Origin: Chitinimonas prasina
GTDB lineage: Bacteria > Pseudomonadota > Gammaproteobacteria > Burkholderiales > Chitinimonadaceae
Assembly (NCBI RefSeq): GCF_030160395.1
Contig: NZ_BSOG01000001.1
Coordinates: 28,117-92,116 of the forward strand
DNA: 64,000 nt
Direction of reading: 5' to 3'
Part shown: piece by piece, positions 6,569 through 15,039 of the stretch
Numbering within the stretch: position 1 is the first letter of the stretch
Layout: each line of letters starts with the position of its first letter
Translations under genes and position numbers: made by a program
Notes under the pieces: generated by a model
What the model saw: the letters and a program-made list of their open reading frames with translations, nothing else
Databases searched by the model: none
Told to the model about the DNA's origin: nothing

Positions 6569-9286
6569 ATGGTCCAGCCCCATATCGTCAAATCCACCTG
6601 CTGCTACTGCGGTACCGGTTGCGGCGTACTGATACACACCGATGGCCAGCAGGTACTGCGGGTGGAAGGCGACCCCGAGCACCCGGCCAATCTGGGCCGG
6701 CTTTGCATCAAGGGCGCTACCCTGCACCTGACCGATATGCGCACGGGCCGGGCACACTATCCCGAGCTGCGGCAGCAGCGTAACGACAGCAGGCAACGGG
6801 TGGTCTGGGATACGGCGCTGGACCACGCAGCCCAGCGCTTTGCCGCCATCATTGCCGAGCACGGCCCCGATGCCGTGGCGTTCTATATCTCCGGCCAGTT
6901 GCTGACCGAGGACTACTACGTCTTCAACAAGCTGGCCAAGGGCCTGATCGGTACCAACAATATCGATACCAATTCACGCCTGTGCATGTCCAGCACCGTA
7001 GCCGGCTACAAGGCCACCCTGGGGGCCGACGCCCCGCCCTGCAGCTACGAAGACCTGGCGCTGGCCGACTGCCTGTTCATCGCCGGCGCCAACCCCGCCT
7101 ATGCCCACCCCGTGCTGTTCCGCCGCATCGAGGACGCCAAGACTGCCCGGCCTGACATGAAGATCATCGTGGCCGACCCCAGGCGTACCGACAGCGCCGA
7201 ACTGGCCGATCTGCACCTGCCCATCCTCCCTGGCACCGATGTCGCGTTGTTCCACGCCATGCTCAATGTGCTGGTCTGGGAGGGCTGGGTAGACGAAGCC
7301 TATATCGCCGCCCACACCGAAGGCTTTGCCGAACTCAAGCGCCGTATCCGCGAATACACCCCATGCTTCGCTGCCGACATCTGCGGTATCAAGCCCGAGC
7401 AGATCCTGCAGGCCGCCGAATGGTTTGGCCGTTCACCCAGGGCCTTGTCGCTCTGGTGCATGGGGCTCAATCAGTCGGCGCGGGGCACCGACAAGAATGC
7501 CGCCCTGATCCACCTGCACCTGGCCACCGGCAAGTTGGGCAAGCCCGGCTGTGGCCCCTTCAGCCTGACCGGCCAACCCAATGCCATGGGTGGGCGAGAG
7601 GTAGGCGGCATGGCCAATTTGCTCAGCGGCCATCGCGATCTGGCCAACCCGGCACACCGCGCCGAAGTCGCCGCCCTGTGGCAGGTGCCCGACGTACCCA
7701 GCCAACCCGGCAAAACGGCGGTCGAAATGTTTGAGGCCCTGGAAGCGGGCCAGATCAAAGCCGTATGGATAGCCTGCACCAATCCGGCGCACTCCCTGCC
7801 CGACACCGCCCAGGTAGCCCGCGCCCTGCAGCAGGCCGAGTTCGTGGTGGTGCAGGAAGCCTATGCCCATACCGACACCACGGCCTATGCCGATCTGCTG
7901 CTTCCGGCCTCGAGCTGGGGCGAGAAAACCGGCACGGTCACCAACTCAGAGCGCCGCATCACCCGGCTGCACGCTGCCGTGCCCGCTCCGGGCGAAGCCA
8001 GGCATGACTGGCAGATAGCGGTGGACTTTGCCCGCCGGCTGGAGGCCCTGTTGCCCCCCCGCGCAGCGGTACCGCTCTTCCCCTATGCCACGCCAGAGGC
8101 CGTGTTTGACGAGCACAAGCGCAGCACGGCAGGCCGCGATCTCGACATCAGCGGCCTGAGCTATGCACTGCTCGATAGCCAAGGCCCGCAGCAATGGCCC
8201 TATCCCACCGGTGCGGGAGCTGGCCAGGCCCGGCTTTATGCCGATGGGCGCTTCCCCACCACCAGTGGGCGGGCTCGCTTTGTGGCGGTGGATTACCACC
8301 CGGTGGTCGAAAAGACCGATGCCCGCTACCCCTTGCACCTGAACACTGGCCGGCTGCGCGACCAGTGGCACGGCATGAGCCGCACCGGTACGGTCGCCCA
8401 GCTGTACAACCAGGTGGAAGAGCCCCTGCTGACGGCCCATCCTGACGACTTGGCACAGGCCAAGCTGGCCAGCGGTGATCTGGCCCGTGTACGCAGCCGG
8501 CGGGGAGAGCTGCTGATACGAGTGGAAGCCAGCACCCGCCAGCGTCGTGGCGAGGTCTTCCTGCCCATGCACTGGTCCGGACGCTTTATGGCCGGCCAGG
8601 GCAGCAACGCCCTTACCCTGCCCAAGCTAGACCCGCAATCGCGCCAGCCCGAGCTGAAGCACGCCGCCATCAAGCTGGAACGGGTTGAACTGCCTTGGCA
8701 GATGGTCGCCATGAAGCAAAGCTCCGATGCGGTGCAGCTGATGCACCGCGCGGCCGACCTGTTGGCGGGCTTCGACTACGGTAGCGTGGGCCTGTTCGGC
8801 CACGACCAGCCGGCCGTGATACTGAAGCTGGCTCACCGCAATGCCCCTTCCGCCGAGTTTATCGCCCGGCTTGATGCCGTATTCGGCTTTGACGACCCCA
8901 TGGCCACACTCAGCTACCGCGACCCCCGCCGTGGTGTGGAAAAGCACGCCGAGATCCGTCTAGGCAGGTTGACTGGCATTCGGCTCACCGGCGAGACCGC
9001 CGCACGCGACTGGCTCAAGCAGCTGATCGCCGCCGGCGCCGACGCCGCCAGCCTGCGGCCCTGGCTGCTGGCCCCGCTGGCCGCACCACCGCAGGGCCAG
9101 CAAAGCCGCGGTAAGGTTATTTGCAACTGCCTCAATGTATCGGCCGATGAAATTGGCGCCGCACTGAACCAGGGCTGCGATCTGAAAGGACTGCAAACCA
9201 AGCTCGCCTGCGGCACCCGTTGCGGCTCCTGCCTGCCCGAACTCAAGCGCATGGTCGGCAGCGCGACGATGGCGGTAGCCGTTTGA
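6569..9286 (+). CDS. nasA: Assimilatory nitrate reductase, catalytic subunit with BFD domain
   Basis: This cytoplasmic molybdopterin enzyme reduces nitrate to nitrite. From the ATG at 6569 (ribosome site GGAGTAAGG) it has 905 residues. The N-terminal [4Fe-4S] motif is C11-x2-C14-x3-C18-x27-C46, followed by the bis-MGD-binding oxidoreductase domains and a molydopterin dinucleotide-binding domain at about 610-720. A C-terminal [2Fe-2S] BFD-like domain (VICNCLNVS and CGTRCGSC, about 848-900) is the usual electron-entry extension of NasA in proteobacteria. No separate flavoprotein subunit (NasB) is seen, so the electron donor is encoded elsewhere or is a ferredoxin/flavodoxin. A longer upstream start inside the GNAT gene is unlikely. 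Confidence 0.96.
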   Translation: MVQPHIVKSTCCYCGTGCGVLIHTDGQQVLRVEGDPEHPANLGRLCIKGATLHLTDMRTGRAHYPELRQQRNDSRQRVVWDTALDHAAQRFAAIIAEHGPDAVAFYISGQLLTEDYYVFNKLAKGLIGTNNIDTNSRLCMSSTVAGYKATLGADAPPCSYEDLALADCLFIAGANPAYAHPVLFRRIEDAKTARPDMKIIVADPRRTDSAELADLHLPILPGTDVALFHAMLNVLVWEGWVDEAYIAAHTEGFAELKRRIREYTPCFAADICGIKPEQILQAAEWFGRSPRALSLWCMGLNQSARGTDKNAALIHLHLATGKLGKPGCGPFSLTGQPNAMGGREVGGMANLLSGHRDLANPAHRAEVAALWQVPDVPSQPGKTAVEMFEALEAGQIKAVWIACTNPAHSLPDTAQVARALQQAEFVVVQEAYAHTDTTAYADLLLPASSWGEKTGTVTNSERRITRLHAAVPAPGEARHDWQIAVDFARRLEALLPPRAAVPLFPYATPEAVFDEHKRSTAGRDLDISGLSYALLDSQGPQQWPYPTGAGAGQARLYADGRFPTTSGRARFVAVDYHPVVEKTDARYPLHLNTGRLRDQWHGMSRTGTVAQLYNQVEEPLLTAHPDDLAQAKLASGDLARVRSRRGELLIRVEASTRQRRGEVFLPMHWSGRFMAGQGSNALTLPKLDPQSRQPELKHAAIKLERVELPWQMVAMKQSSDAVQLMHRAADLLAGFDYGSVGLFGHDQPAVILKLAHRNAPSAEFIARLDAVFGFDDPMATLSYRDPRRGVEKHAEIRLGRLTGIRLTGETAARDWLKQLIAAGADAASLRPWLLAPLAAPPQGQQSRGKVICNCLNVSADEIGAALNQGCDLKGLQTKLACGTRCGSCLPELKRMVGSATMAVAV

Positions 9287-9306
9287 CCCTTTCCAGGAGT
9301 GACACC

Positions 9307-10053
9307 ATGCAAGGCAAGGTCTACCTTATCGGCGCCGGCCCCGGCGATCCCGAACTGCTTACGCTCAAGGCTGCCCGCGTACTGGGTGAATGCGACGTGC
9401 TGCTGGTCGATGACCTGGTCAACCGGGCGGTGCTGGCCCATGCCCGTCCCGATGCCAGGCTGATTGAAGTGGGCAAGCGTGGGGGCTGCGTCTCCACGCC
9501 GCAGGCCTTCATCACCCGGCTGATGCTGCGCCATGCCCGCCAGGGCAGGATAGTAGGCAGGCTCAAGGGCGGTGACCCCTTCATCTTCGGCCGGGGTGGC
9601 GAAGAGATCGAAGCCCTGCGCCAGGCTGGCGTGACCCACGAGGTCATCAATGGCATCACCGCCGGGCTGGCTGCTGCCACGGCTGCCGGCATTCCGCTCA
9701 CCCACCGCGATTGCTGCCGTGGCGTCACCCTGCTGACCGGCCACACGCAGGAGGGTGGCGAACCCGATTGGGCCGGCTACGCCAGACTGGATACCACCTT
9801 GGTGATCTATATGGGCATGCGCCACCTCGACAGCATGGTGCAGGGCTTGCTGCAGGCAGGCCGGGCTGGCCATACCCCTGCCGCCGTCATCGCCCACGCC
9901 ACCCTGCCGCAGGAGCAGCGCCTCAGCACAACGCTGGCGCGGCTGGCTGACGATGCCCACCGCCATGGCATGGCCAGCCCGGCCATCGTGGTGATCGGCG
10001 AGGTAGCCGGCCTGGCCTTGCCGCAAACTGTTGTAAGCATGCTGGCGGCCTGA
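9307..10053 (+). CDS. cobA: Uroporphyrinogen-III C-methyltransferase (SUMT)
   Basis: The 248-residue enzyme adds two methyl groups to uroporphyrinogen III to give precorrin-2, the siroheme precursor needed by NirB. It shows the N-terminal GAGPGDPELLTLKA motif and the LKGGDPFIFGRGGEE signature, the normal size for a stand-alone SUMT. The ATG at 9307 follows CAGGAG with good spacing. A second SUMT lies at 29402 with the sulfite reductase genes, so each siroheme enzyme has its own methyltransferase. No CysG-type dehydrogenase/ferrochelatase is in the window. Confidence 0.95.
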   Translation: MQGKVYLIGAGPGDPELLTLKAARVLGECDVLLVDDLVNRAVLAHARPDARLIEVGKRGGCVSTPQAFITRLMLRHARQGRIVGRLKGGDPFIFGRGGEEIEALRQAGVTHEVINGITAGLAAATAAGIPLTHRDCCRGVTLLTGHTQEGGEPDWAGYARLDTTLVIYMGMRHLDSMVQGLLQAGRAGHTPAAVIAHATLPQEQRLSTTLARLADDAHRHGMASPAIVVIGEVAGLALPQTVVSMLAA

Positions 10054-10189
10054 TTTGTACTTCCGGGCACGGTCATTGCGAACTATGATCGTGCAGTGCA
10101 CCAAAATATAAATAGCAGCTGATTTCTGCACCATAAGCTGCCCTGTCGGCCTCGCCGACGCACCACCCTAGTGCAACAGAGGCTTCATC

Positions 10190-10759
10190 ATGACCATATC
10201 GGTACCCTGGCAGCCCGAACTCGATGCGCTTATCCTCTGCGCCAGCGCACAGCGCCCTCATGGTGACAAAGGCCTGAAACTGCATGGCGGCAAACCACTG
10301 GTGGTGCACGCCCGCGAGCGGCTGGCACGGCAGAGCTGCCCGGCCGATACCCTCTATGCCAGCACCAACGGCCAGCACGAGGTCTACCAGGGCCTGGGCT
10401 TCGAGCCGCTGGCGGATAACTACGAGGGCTGGCCCGGCCCCCTCGCCGCCCTTGAGGCTGCCTTGGCAGCCAGCGATGCCGATTGCCTGCTGGTCATCCC
10501 CTGCGACCTACCCGAGCTGCCGGCCGATGCTGCGGCCAAGCTATGGCGCCCCCTGGCCCTCAGCGATGCCCCCTATGCCTATGCCGTCTGCGATGGCGCC
10601 GAGCCCTCGGGCGTGTGCCTGCTGACCCATCGCGTTCTGCCTCAGCTGCGCCGCCGGCTGGATGGCCCAAGGGTGGAACTGGTGGAATGGCTACGCGAAC
10701 CCGGCGGTGTCGCCGTCGCCTTTGCCGATGGCGCCGCCTTCTGCCCGGTGGCCGCCTGA
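10190..10759 (+). CDS. MobA-like NTP transferase with degenerate nucleotide loop
   Basis: The 189-residue protein resembles molybdenum cofactor guanylyltransferase along its length (DKGLKLHGGKPLV, WPGPLAALEAAL, VIPCDLPELP, GVCLL). The normal N-terminal GTP loop LAGGxSxRMG is replaced by LCASAQRPHG, losing both glycines and the Arg-Met pair. A normal MobA is encoded at 43722, so this copy is probably a paralogue specialised for the nitrate reductase. It could be a cofactor-handling or chaperone-like protein with weak or no transferase activity. It is 136 bases from cobA and may be in the same transcript. Confidence 0.72.
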   Translation: MTISVPWQPELDALILCASAQRPHGDKGLKLHGGKPLVVHARERLARQSCPADTLYASTNGQHEVYQGLGFEPLADNYEGWPGPLAALEAALAASDADCLLVIPCDLPELPADAAAKLWRPLALSDAPYAYAVCDGAEPSGVCLLTHRVLPQLRRRLDGPRVELVEWLREPGGVAVAFADGAAFCPVAA

Positions 10760-10809
10760 TCAACGCGATCAGCCAACAGGCAGATGGAGGCTAGCCTGCT
10801 CGCCATCTG
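10756..10809 (+). promoter_or_regulatory. Two hairpins between the MobA-like gene and moaA
   Basis: A 6-bp hairpin CTGATC/GATCAG overlaps the stop of the preceding gene (10756-10772). A larger one has arms CAGATGG (10781-10787) and CCATCTG (10803-10809) with an inner palindrome AGGCTAGCCT (10788-10797). No U-tract follows. It could be a weak terminator or a structured moaA leader; it does not obviously match the molybdenum cofactor riboswitch. Confidence 0.35.
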
Positions 10810-10964
10810 GTTGACTCCTGTCAGCGTATGGCTGAGCGGCATGCGTCTGGCCTCTCCACCGTCCAGACTGCGAGCGACACGGCAAGATGACTTTCAACAG
10901 ACCCCAAGGCAGGGCTCGCACAAGGACGGCCAGCAGGCCTACACTAACGTCATAGAAGGCACTC

Positions 10965-11996
10965 TTGCCCGACCAAGCCAGTATGAACCCATCGGACACT
11001 CCTACCGCCACGGCACACAAGGTACTGATCGACAGCTACGGCCGCCGCATCGATTACTTGCGCCTGAGCGTGACCGACCGCTGCGACCTGCGTTGCAACT
11101 ACTGCCTGCCCAAGGGCTTCAAGGGCTTTGAGGAGCCGGATCACTGGCTGACCTTTGACGAAATCGAGCGGGTGGTGGGCGCCTTCACCCGCCTCGGCGT
11201 GCGGCGGGTCAGGCTTACTGGCGGCGAGCCCTTGCTGCGGCGTGATCTCCCCATACTAGCAGGCAAGCTGAGCGCCCTGCCCGGCCTTCAGGACCTCTCG
11301 CTCTCCACCAATGCCACCCAGATGGCCAGGCAGGCACTGGCCCTCAAGGCGGCGGGCATCACCCGCCTCAATGTCAGCCTCGACAGCCTGCAGGGCGAGC
11401 GACTGGCCAGCATTGCCGGCCGCGATGTTCTGGCCGACGTATTGGCCGGGCTGGACGCTGCCGCCGCTGCCGGCTTCGCCCCGGTCAAGATCAATATGGT
11501 GGTGCAGGCCGGCGTCAATGACGACGAAATCGACGCCATCGTCGCCTATTGCATGGAACGCGGCTTTATTCTGCGCTTGATCGAACTGATGCCGGTGGGC
11601 GATACCGGCCGTACCGCCCAATATCTCGATCTGCAAGCCGTAGTGGCCAACCAGGCCCAACGGCTGGGCCTGATTGCCAGCGCTACCGAGCTGGGCGGCG
11701 GCCCCGCACGCTACTGGCGCAGCCAGGATGGACGCTTCACCCTGGGCGCCATCACCCCCATCTCGCAGCACTTCTGCGCCAGCTGCAACCGCGTGCGGCT
11801 AAGCGTGGACGGCACGCTCTACCTCTGCCTGGGCCAGGACGACAAACTGGCCCTACGCCCCCTACTGCGCGCCGGCATAGACGACGCCGGGCTGGAGGCC
11901 GCCATAGTGGGCGCCATCGGCCGCAAGCCCGAACGCCACGAGTTCCGCGAACAGCCCGACAAGATCATCCGCTTCATGTCCGCCACCGGTGGCTGA
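10965..11996 (+). CDS. moaA: GTP 3',8-cyclase (molybdenum cofactor synthesis)
   Basis: This radical SAM enzyme starts molybdopterin synthesis by converting GTP to 3',8-cyclo-GTP. The N-terminal radical SAM cluster motif is CDLRCNYC, and the C-terminal GTP-binding [4Fe-4S] site is CASCNRVR plus a later cysteine in TLYLC. The TTG at 10965 gives 343 residues and follows a GAAGG ribosome site at correct spacing; an ATG at 10983 (337 residues) has no such site, so TTG is preferred. The other moa/moe genes are at 41731-44809. Its place here ties cofactor supply to nitrate reductase. Confidence 0.95.
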   Translation: MPDQASMNPSDTPTATAHKVLIDSYGRRIDYLRLSVTDRCDLRCNYCLPKGFKGFEEPDHWLTFDEIERVVGAFTRLGVRRVRLTGGEPLLRRDLPILAGKLSALPGLQDLSLSTNATQMARQALALKAAGITRLNVSLDSLQGERLASIAGRDVLADVLAGLDAAAAAGFAPVKINMVVQAGVNDDEIDAIVAYCMERGFILRLIELMPVGDTGRTAQYLDLQAVVANQAQRLGLIASATELGGGPARYWRSQDGRFTLGAITPISQHFCASCNRVRLSVDGTLYLCLGQDDKLALRPLLRAGIDDAGLEAAIVGAIGRKPERHEFREQPDKIIRFMSATGG

Positions 11997-12114
11997 AACC
12001 AACGCCCCAGCAGCAAGAAATCCGCCCCCAATCCACCAGCTAAATGCAGCCCTTTCTGGAACAAGTACTTAGCGCTGCACCGCACCAAACAGGGCAAAAA
12101 TGCATCCAAAACGC

Positions 12115-12142
12115 TTGACATGGTTACAACACCCCCTATAAT
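12115..12142 (+). promoter_or_regulatory. Sigma-70 promoter of the tRNA cluster
   Basis: A perfect -35 (TTGACA, 12115-12120) and perfect -10 (TATAAT, 12137-12142) are separated by 16 bases. The first tRNA starts 35 bases after the -10 box. This is the clearest consensus promoter in the window. Confidence 0.88.
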
Positions 12143-12176
12143 TGCGGCCTTCGCAACACACAACGCGAAAAACAAA

Positions 12177-12252
12177 GCGGGAGTAGCTCAGTTGGTAGAG
12201 CGCAACCTTGCCAAGGTTGAGGTCGAGAGTTCGAGACTCTTCTCCCGCTCCA
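12177..12252 (+). tRNA. tRNA-Gly (GCC), copy 1
   Basis: A 76-base cloverleaf with acceptor stem GCGGGAG/CTCCCGC, D-arm AGCTCAGTTGGTAGAGC, anticodon GCC and T-loop GTTCGAGAC. The CCA end is encoded. It is identical to the next two copies and shares their transcript. Confidence 0.97.
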
Positions 12253-12282
12253 AACTGTTTAAGCGTGTGTGGTAAGTGCAAA

Positions 12283-12358
12283 GCGGGAGTAGCTCAGTTG
12301 GTAGAGCGCAACCTTGCCAAGGTTGAGGTCGAGAGTTCGAGACTCTTCTCCCGCTCCA
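12283..12358 (+). tRNA. tRNA-Gly (GCC), copy 2
   Basis: Identical 76-base copy of the preceding tRNA including encoded CCA, after a 30-base spacer. Confidence 0.97.
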
Positions 12359-12382
12359 GTGCACTTATGCTTGCGATACAAT

Positions 12383-12458
12383 GCGGGAGTAGCTCAGTTG
12401 GTAGAGCGCAACCTTGCCAAGGTTGAGGTCGAGAGTTCGAGACTCTTCTCCCGCTCCA
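12383..12458 (+). tRNA. tRNA-Gly (GCC), copy 3
   Basis: Third identical 76-base copy with anticodon GCC and encoded CCA, after a 24-base spacer unlike the first spacer, so the repeat unit is the tRNA alone. Confidence 0.97.
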
Positions 12459-12510
12459 GATACCGCAAGAAGGGAAAGCAGCGACTTTCCCTTTTTCGTC
12501 TGCAAGTCAC

Positions 12511-12584
12511 GGCGGGTTAGCAAAGTGGTTATGCAGCGGATTGCAAATCCGTCTACATCGGTTCGATTCCGGTACCCGCCTCCA
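12511..12584 (+). tRNA. tRNA-Cys (GCA)
   Basis: A 74-base cloverleaf with acceptor stem GGCGGGT/ACCCGCC, anticodon GCA within ATTGCAAAT, T-loop GGTTCGATTCC and encoded CCA. It is the last tRNA of the cluster, followed by a terminator. Confidence 0.96.
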
Positions 12585-12600
12585 GAAATTGCAAAAGACA

Positions 12601-12624
12601 AAGCCCGCTACAGCGGGCTTTTTC
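12601..12624 (+). terminator. Terminator of the tRNA operon
   Basis: A 9-bp stem AAGCCCGCT/AGCGGGCTT with a two-base loop, followed by a T-run, 16 bases after tRNA-Cys. Confidence 0.88.
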
Positions 12625-12920
12625 CTTTGTCCGTGCCTGGCCAATACCTCGGTGACAGCGATCCTTTGCTCCGCAACTCTGCGGCTTGCTCCGCAAAACT
12701 ACCAAGTTGGGTCCGATAGATCGCCGTTGCGGTCCCGTCCATAGTGGTCGGCCATGCCAAAGTTTGCACGACCAAGCTGCCACTTGTTGTTGCCACTACC
12801 TTTCCAGCCTTATCAAACCGCACTCGGAATGCAGTATGGGTCAGCAGCCTGCCCTGTTTCATCGACTAGGCACTTGAGTGCCTTGACCATCTAACCCTTC
12901 CAGCGTTGCTCAATGCACGC
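12625..12920. other. Intergenic stretch without a convincing gene
   Basis: About 300 bases between the tRNA terminator and a - strand membrane-protein gene. An open frame of 84 codons exists on the - strand (12608-12862), but it runs into the tRNA terminator, lacks a ribosome site and has no recognisable motif. A short palindrome GGCACTTGAGTGCC lies near 12869. Because it flanks a tRNA gene it could be a remnant of an integrated element, but no integrase signature or attachment repeat of tRNA-Cys is visible. Confidence 0.4.
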
Positions 12921-13286
12921 CTAGTAGCGCCAGTGGCATAGAAACAAGTAGGCGACGGTAATCTGCATGGTCACCACCAGCGCACCACTGGCAATCATGC
13001 CGGTGAGCCCGGCCAGCAGACTGGACGCCAGCGGTAGCATCACGCCAGCATGGCCCAGTTGCTCGATCAGGAAGATGCCGCCCAGCAGCAGGAAAAAGAT
13101 CATCGACCACTTGATGATATAGGCAGGCAGGTACACCCTGTGCTCGCGGTTATAGCGATAGGCCGCCGCCTGCTCCAGCAGGTTGCCCTTGCTGACATCC
13201 TTGAACATCCAGAAAGGCCAGAAGTAGAGATAGAGTAAGGCGCTCAGCGAAATGCTCTCTTCTGCATCGCAAGTGGTAGTGGCCAT
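12921..13286 (-). CDS. Hypothetical membrane protein, 121 residues
   Basis: Not recognised. The protein starts with a short polar segment ([11 protein letters not shown]), then an aromatic hydrophobic stretch ([11 protein letters not shown], about 15-28), a basic segment ([10 protein letters not shown]) and two clear transmembrane helices (about 55-77 and 85-115). The ATG at 13286 follows a GAGGAC ribosome site at 8 bases; an upstream in-frame extension is not supported. It diverges from yceH on the other strand. The layout suggests a small inner-membrane protein; no function is assigned. Confidence 0.72.
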   Translation of the reverse strand: MATTTCDAEESISLSALLYLYFWPFWMFKDVSKGNLLEQAAAYRYNREHRVYLPAYIIKWSMIFFLLLGGIFLIEQLGHAGVMLPLASSLLAGLTGMIASGALVVTMQITVAYLFLCHWRY

Positions 13287-13446
13287 GGCCGTGTCCTCAG
13301 AAGGGGCAAGGTGTTTTCTATCAACATGGCTCACGCCGGCACCGTTTGCATGGCCGTTCGGCGGAAAGCTGCAAACTGGCAAACGAGCGCTGATATTGCT
13401 GCGCCAGCTTGGCATAATGATGGGCTGTGCCTTTACTGGATGCCCC

Positions 13447-14091
13447 ATGCCTGCCCTGACCGAACTGTCGCTACTGGAAACCCGCGTGCTGGGTGTGCTG
13501 CTGGAAAAACAGCGCACCGTACCCGATACCTACCCGCTTTCGCTGAATGCGCTCACTGCAGGATGCAACCAGAAGACCAGCCGTGATCCGGTGCTGGACG
13601 CCAGCGAGGCCGATGTGGCCGAAGCCATCGTGAATCTCAAGCGGCAGAGCCTGGTGATGGAAAGCAGCGGCGGCCGCGTCACCCGCTACGCGCACAACTT
13701 CGAACGAGGGATAGGCGTGCCCACCCAGGCGGCCGCCCTGCTGACGATATTGATGCTGCGGGGACCACAAACCGCTGGCGAGCTGCGCATCAATTGCGAA
13801 CGCCTGCACAAGTTTGCCGATATCGGCACGGTAGAGGCCTTCCTGCAGGAGCTGGCCGAACGTGCCGAAGGGCCCTTGGTCACCGAGCTGCCACGCCAGC
13901 CGGGCGCCCGCGAGAATCGCTGGGCCCACCTGCTATCGGGCCAGCCCAGTGCAGAGCAGTTGGCAGCCCCCGTCGCCAGCGGCAATACTGCAGGCAGCAA
14001 TGGATTGGAAGCCCGCGTCAGCCGGCTGGAAGACGAAGTCGCCCAGTTGCGTACGGCGCTTGCGCAACTGCAGGCGGCGCTAGGGAACTGA
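13447..14091 (+). CDS. yceH: YceH/DUF480 family protein
   Basis: The 214-residue protein matches the YceH family, which forms a tandem winged-helix fold. The typical start is seen ([26 protein letters not shown]) and the [16 protein letters not shown] segment, which is the strongest family signature. The C-terminus ends in a short coiled coil ([19 protein letters not shown]) usual for the family. A DNA-related role is suspected from the fold but unproven. The ATG at 13447 is used because the conserved region begins at once after it. Confidence 0.9.
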   Translation: MPALTELSLLETRVLGVLLEKQRTVPDTYPLSLNALTAGCNQKTSRDPVLDASEADVAEAIVNLKRQSLVMESSGGRVTRYAHNFERGIGVPTQAAALLTILMLRGPQTAGELRINCERLHKFADIGTVEAFLQELAERAEGPLVTELPRQPGARENRWAHLLSGQPSAEQLAAPVASGNTAGSNGLEARVSRLEDEVAQLRTALAQLQAALGN

Positions 14092-14309
14092 TTAGACCCA
14101 GTTTTGTATAGTACAATGTGAGTCACTGGCAAAAACCAGCGTAGCCGGTTCTGGCTAGGCTTGTGAGCGATGGCGCGCGCAGCAGACAATTCGTGGGTAC
14201 CGCAAGCGCCCGCAACAACGCCAGCAGCTTTCTGTTAGGGGCTCTTATAACAAGAGCAGATTCGCCCGGCGCCGCCCAAGTACAGCAGGCAAACCAAGAG
14301 GAAAAACGC

Positions 14310-15029
14310 GTGAGCAAAGACGCCCCCCAGACTCCGGTCTTCACCGAATACACCCCAGTCTCCAGCCGCATACGCGAGCGCCTGCGCCATGCGCAGCAGC
14401 GTTTTCACGCCAATGACAATATCGCCGCTTATATCGAGCCCGGCGAACTGGAAGCCCTGCTGGACGAAGTGGCAGGCAAAATGAAGGGGGTGCTGGAGAG
14501 CCTGGTGATCGACACCGAGAGCGACCACAACACCCAGGACACTGCCCGCCGGGTCGCCAAGATGTACCTGAACGAGGTCTTCAAGGGACGCTACGTGGCG
14601 CAGCCGCCGGTGACCGAATTCCCCAATGTGGAGCACCTGAACGAGCTGATGATTGTTGGCCCGATCACCGTACGCAGCGCCTGCTCCCACCACTTCTGCC
14701 CCATCATCGGCAAGCTGTGGATAGGCGTGATGCCCAACCAGCATTCCAACCTGATCGGCCTGTCCAAATACGCCCGGCTGGCAGAGTGGATCATGACCCG
14801 GCCGCAGATACAGGAAGAAGCAGTCACCCAGGTGGCCGATCTGCTACAGGACAAGATGAATCCGGATGGCCTTGCCATCGTGATGGAAGCCGACCACTTC
14901 TGCATGACCTGGCGCGGCGTGAAGGACATGGATTCCAAGATGATCAACAGCGTGATGCGTGGCTCCTTCCTCAAGGACCCCAACCTGCGCCGCGAATTCC
15001 TGGCCCTGCTTAATAACAAGCGTCCCTGA
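14310..15029 (+). CDS. folE: GTP cyclohydrolase I
   Basis: This enzyme opens the GTP ring to give 7,8-dihydroneopterin triphosphate, the entry step of folate synthesis. The 239-residue protein carries the zinc and substrate motifs SACSHHFCPIIGKLWIGVMP and the later CMTWRGVK region with the third zinc cysteine, plus ESDHNTQDTARRVAKM. The GTG at 14310 is preferred: AGAGGA lies 7 bases upstream, and the preceding in-frame codons look non-coding. A possible -10 (TACAAT, 14112-14117) lies about 200 bases upstream, leaving a long leader with a small CTCTT/AAGAG repeat. It is followed 10 bases later by the BLUF gene. Confidence 0.96.
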   Translation: MSKDAPQTPVFTEYTPVSSRIRERLRHAQQRFHANDNIAAYIEPGELEALLDEVAGKMKGVLESLVIDTESDHNTQDTARRVAKMYLNEVFKGRYVAQPPVTEFPNVEHLNELMIVGPITVRSACSHHFCPIIGKLWIGVMPNQHSNLIGLSKYARLAEWIMTRPQIQEEAVTQVADLLQDKMNPDGLAIVMEADHFCMTWRGVKDMDSKMINSVMRGSFLKDPNLRREFLALLNNKRP

Positions 15030-15039
15030 GGTAACCACC

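Noticed and set aside
12177-12458. CRISPR-like array from the three evenly placed repeats
   Set aside because: The repeats are 76-base tRNA genes with cloverleaf folds and encoded CCA, not CRISPR repeats.
12208-12719. Small open frames through the tRNA genes
   Set aside because: They repeat because the tRNAs repeat and read through tRNA sequence; no ribosome site.
12608-12862. 84-codon frame beside the tRNA cluster as a possible integrase remnant
   Set aside because: No tyrosine recombinase motif, no attachment repeat, and it overlaps the tRNA terminator.
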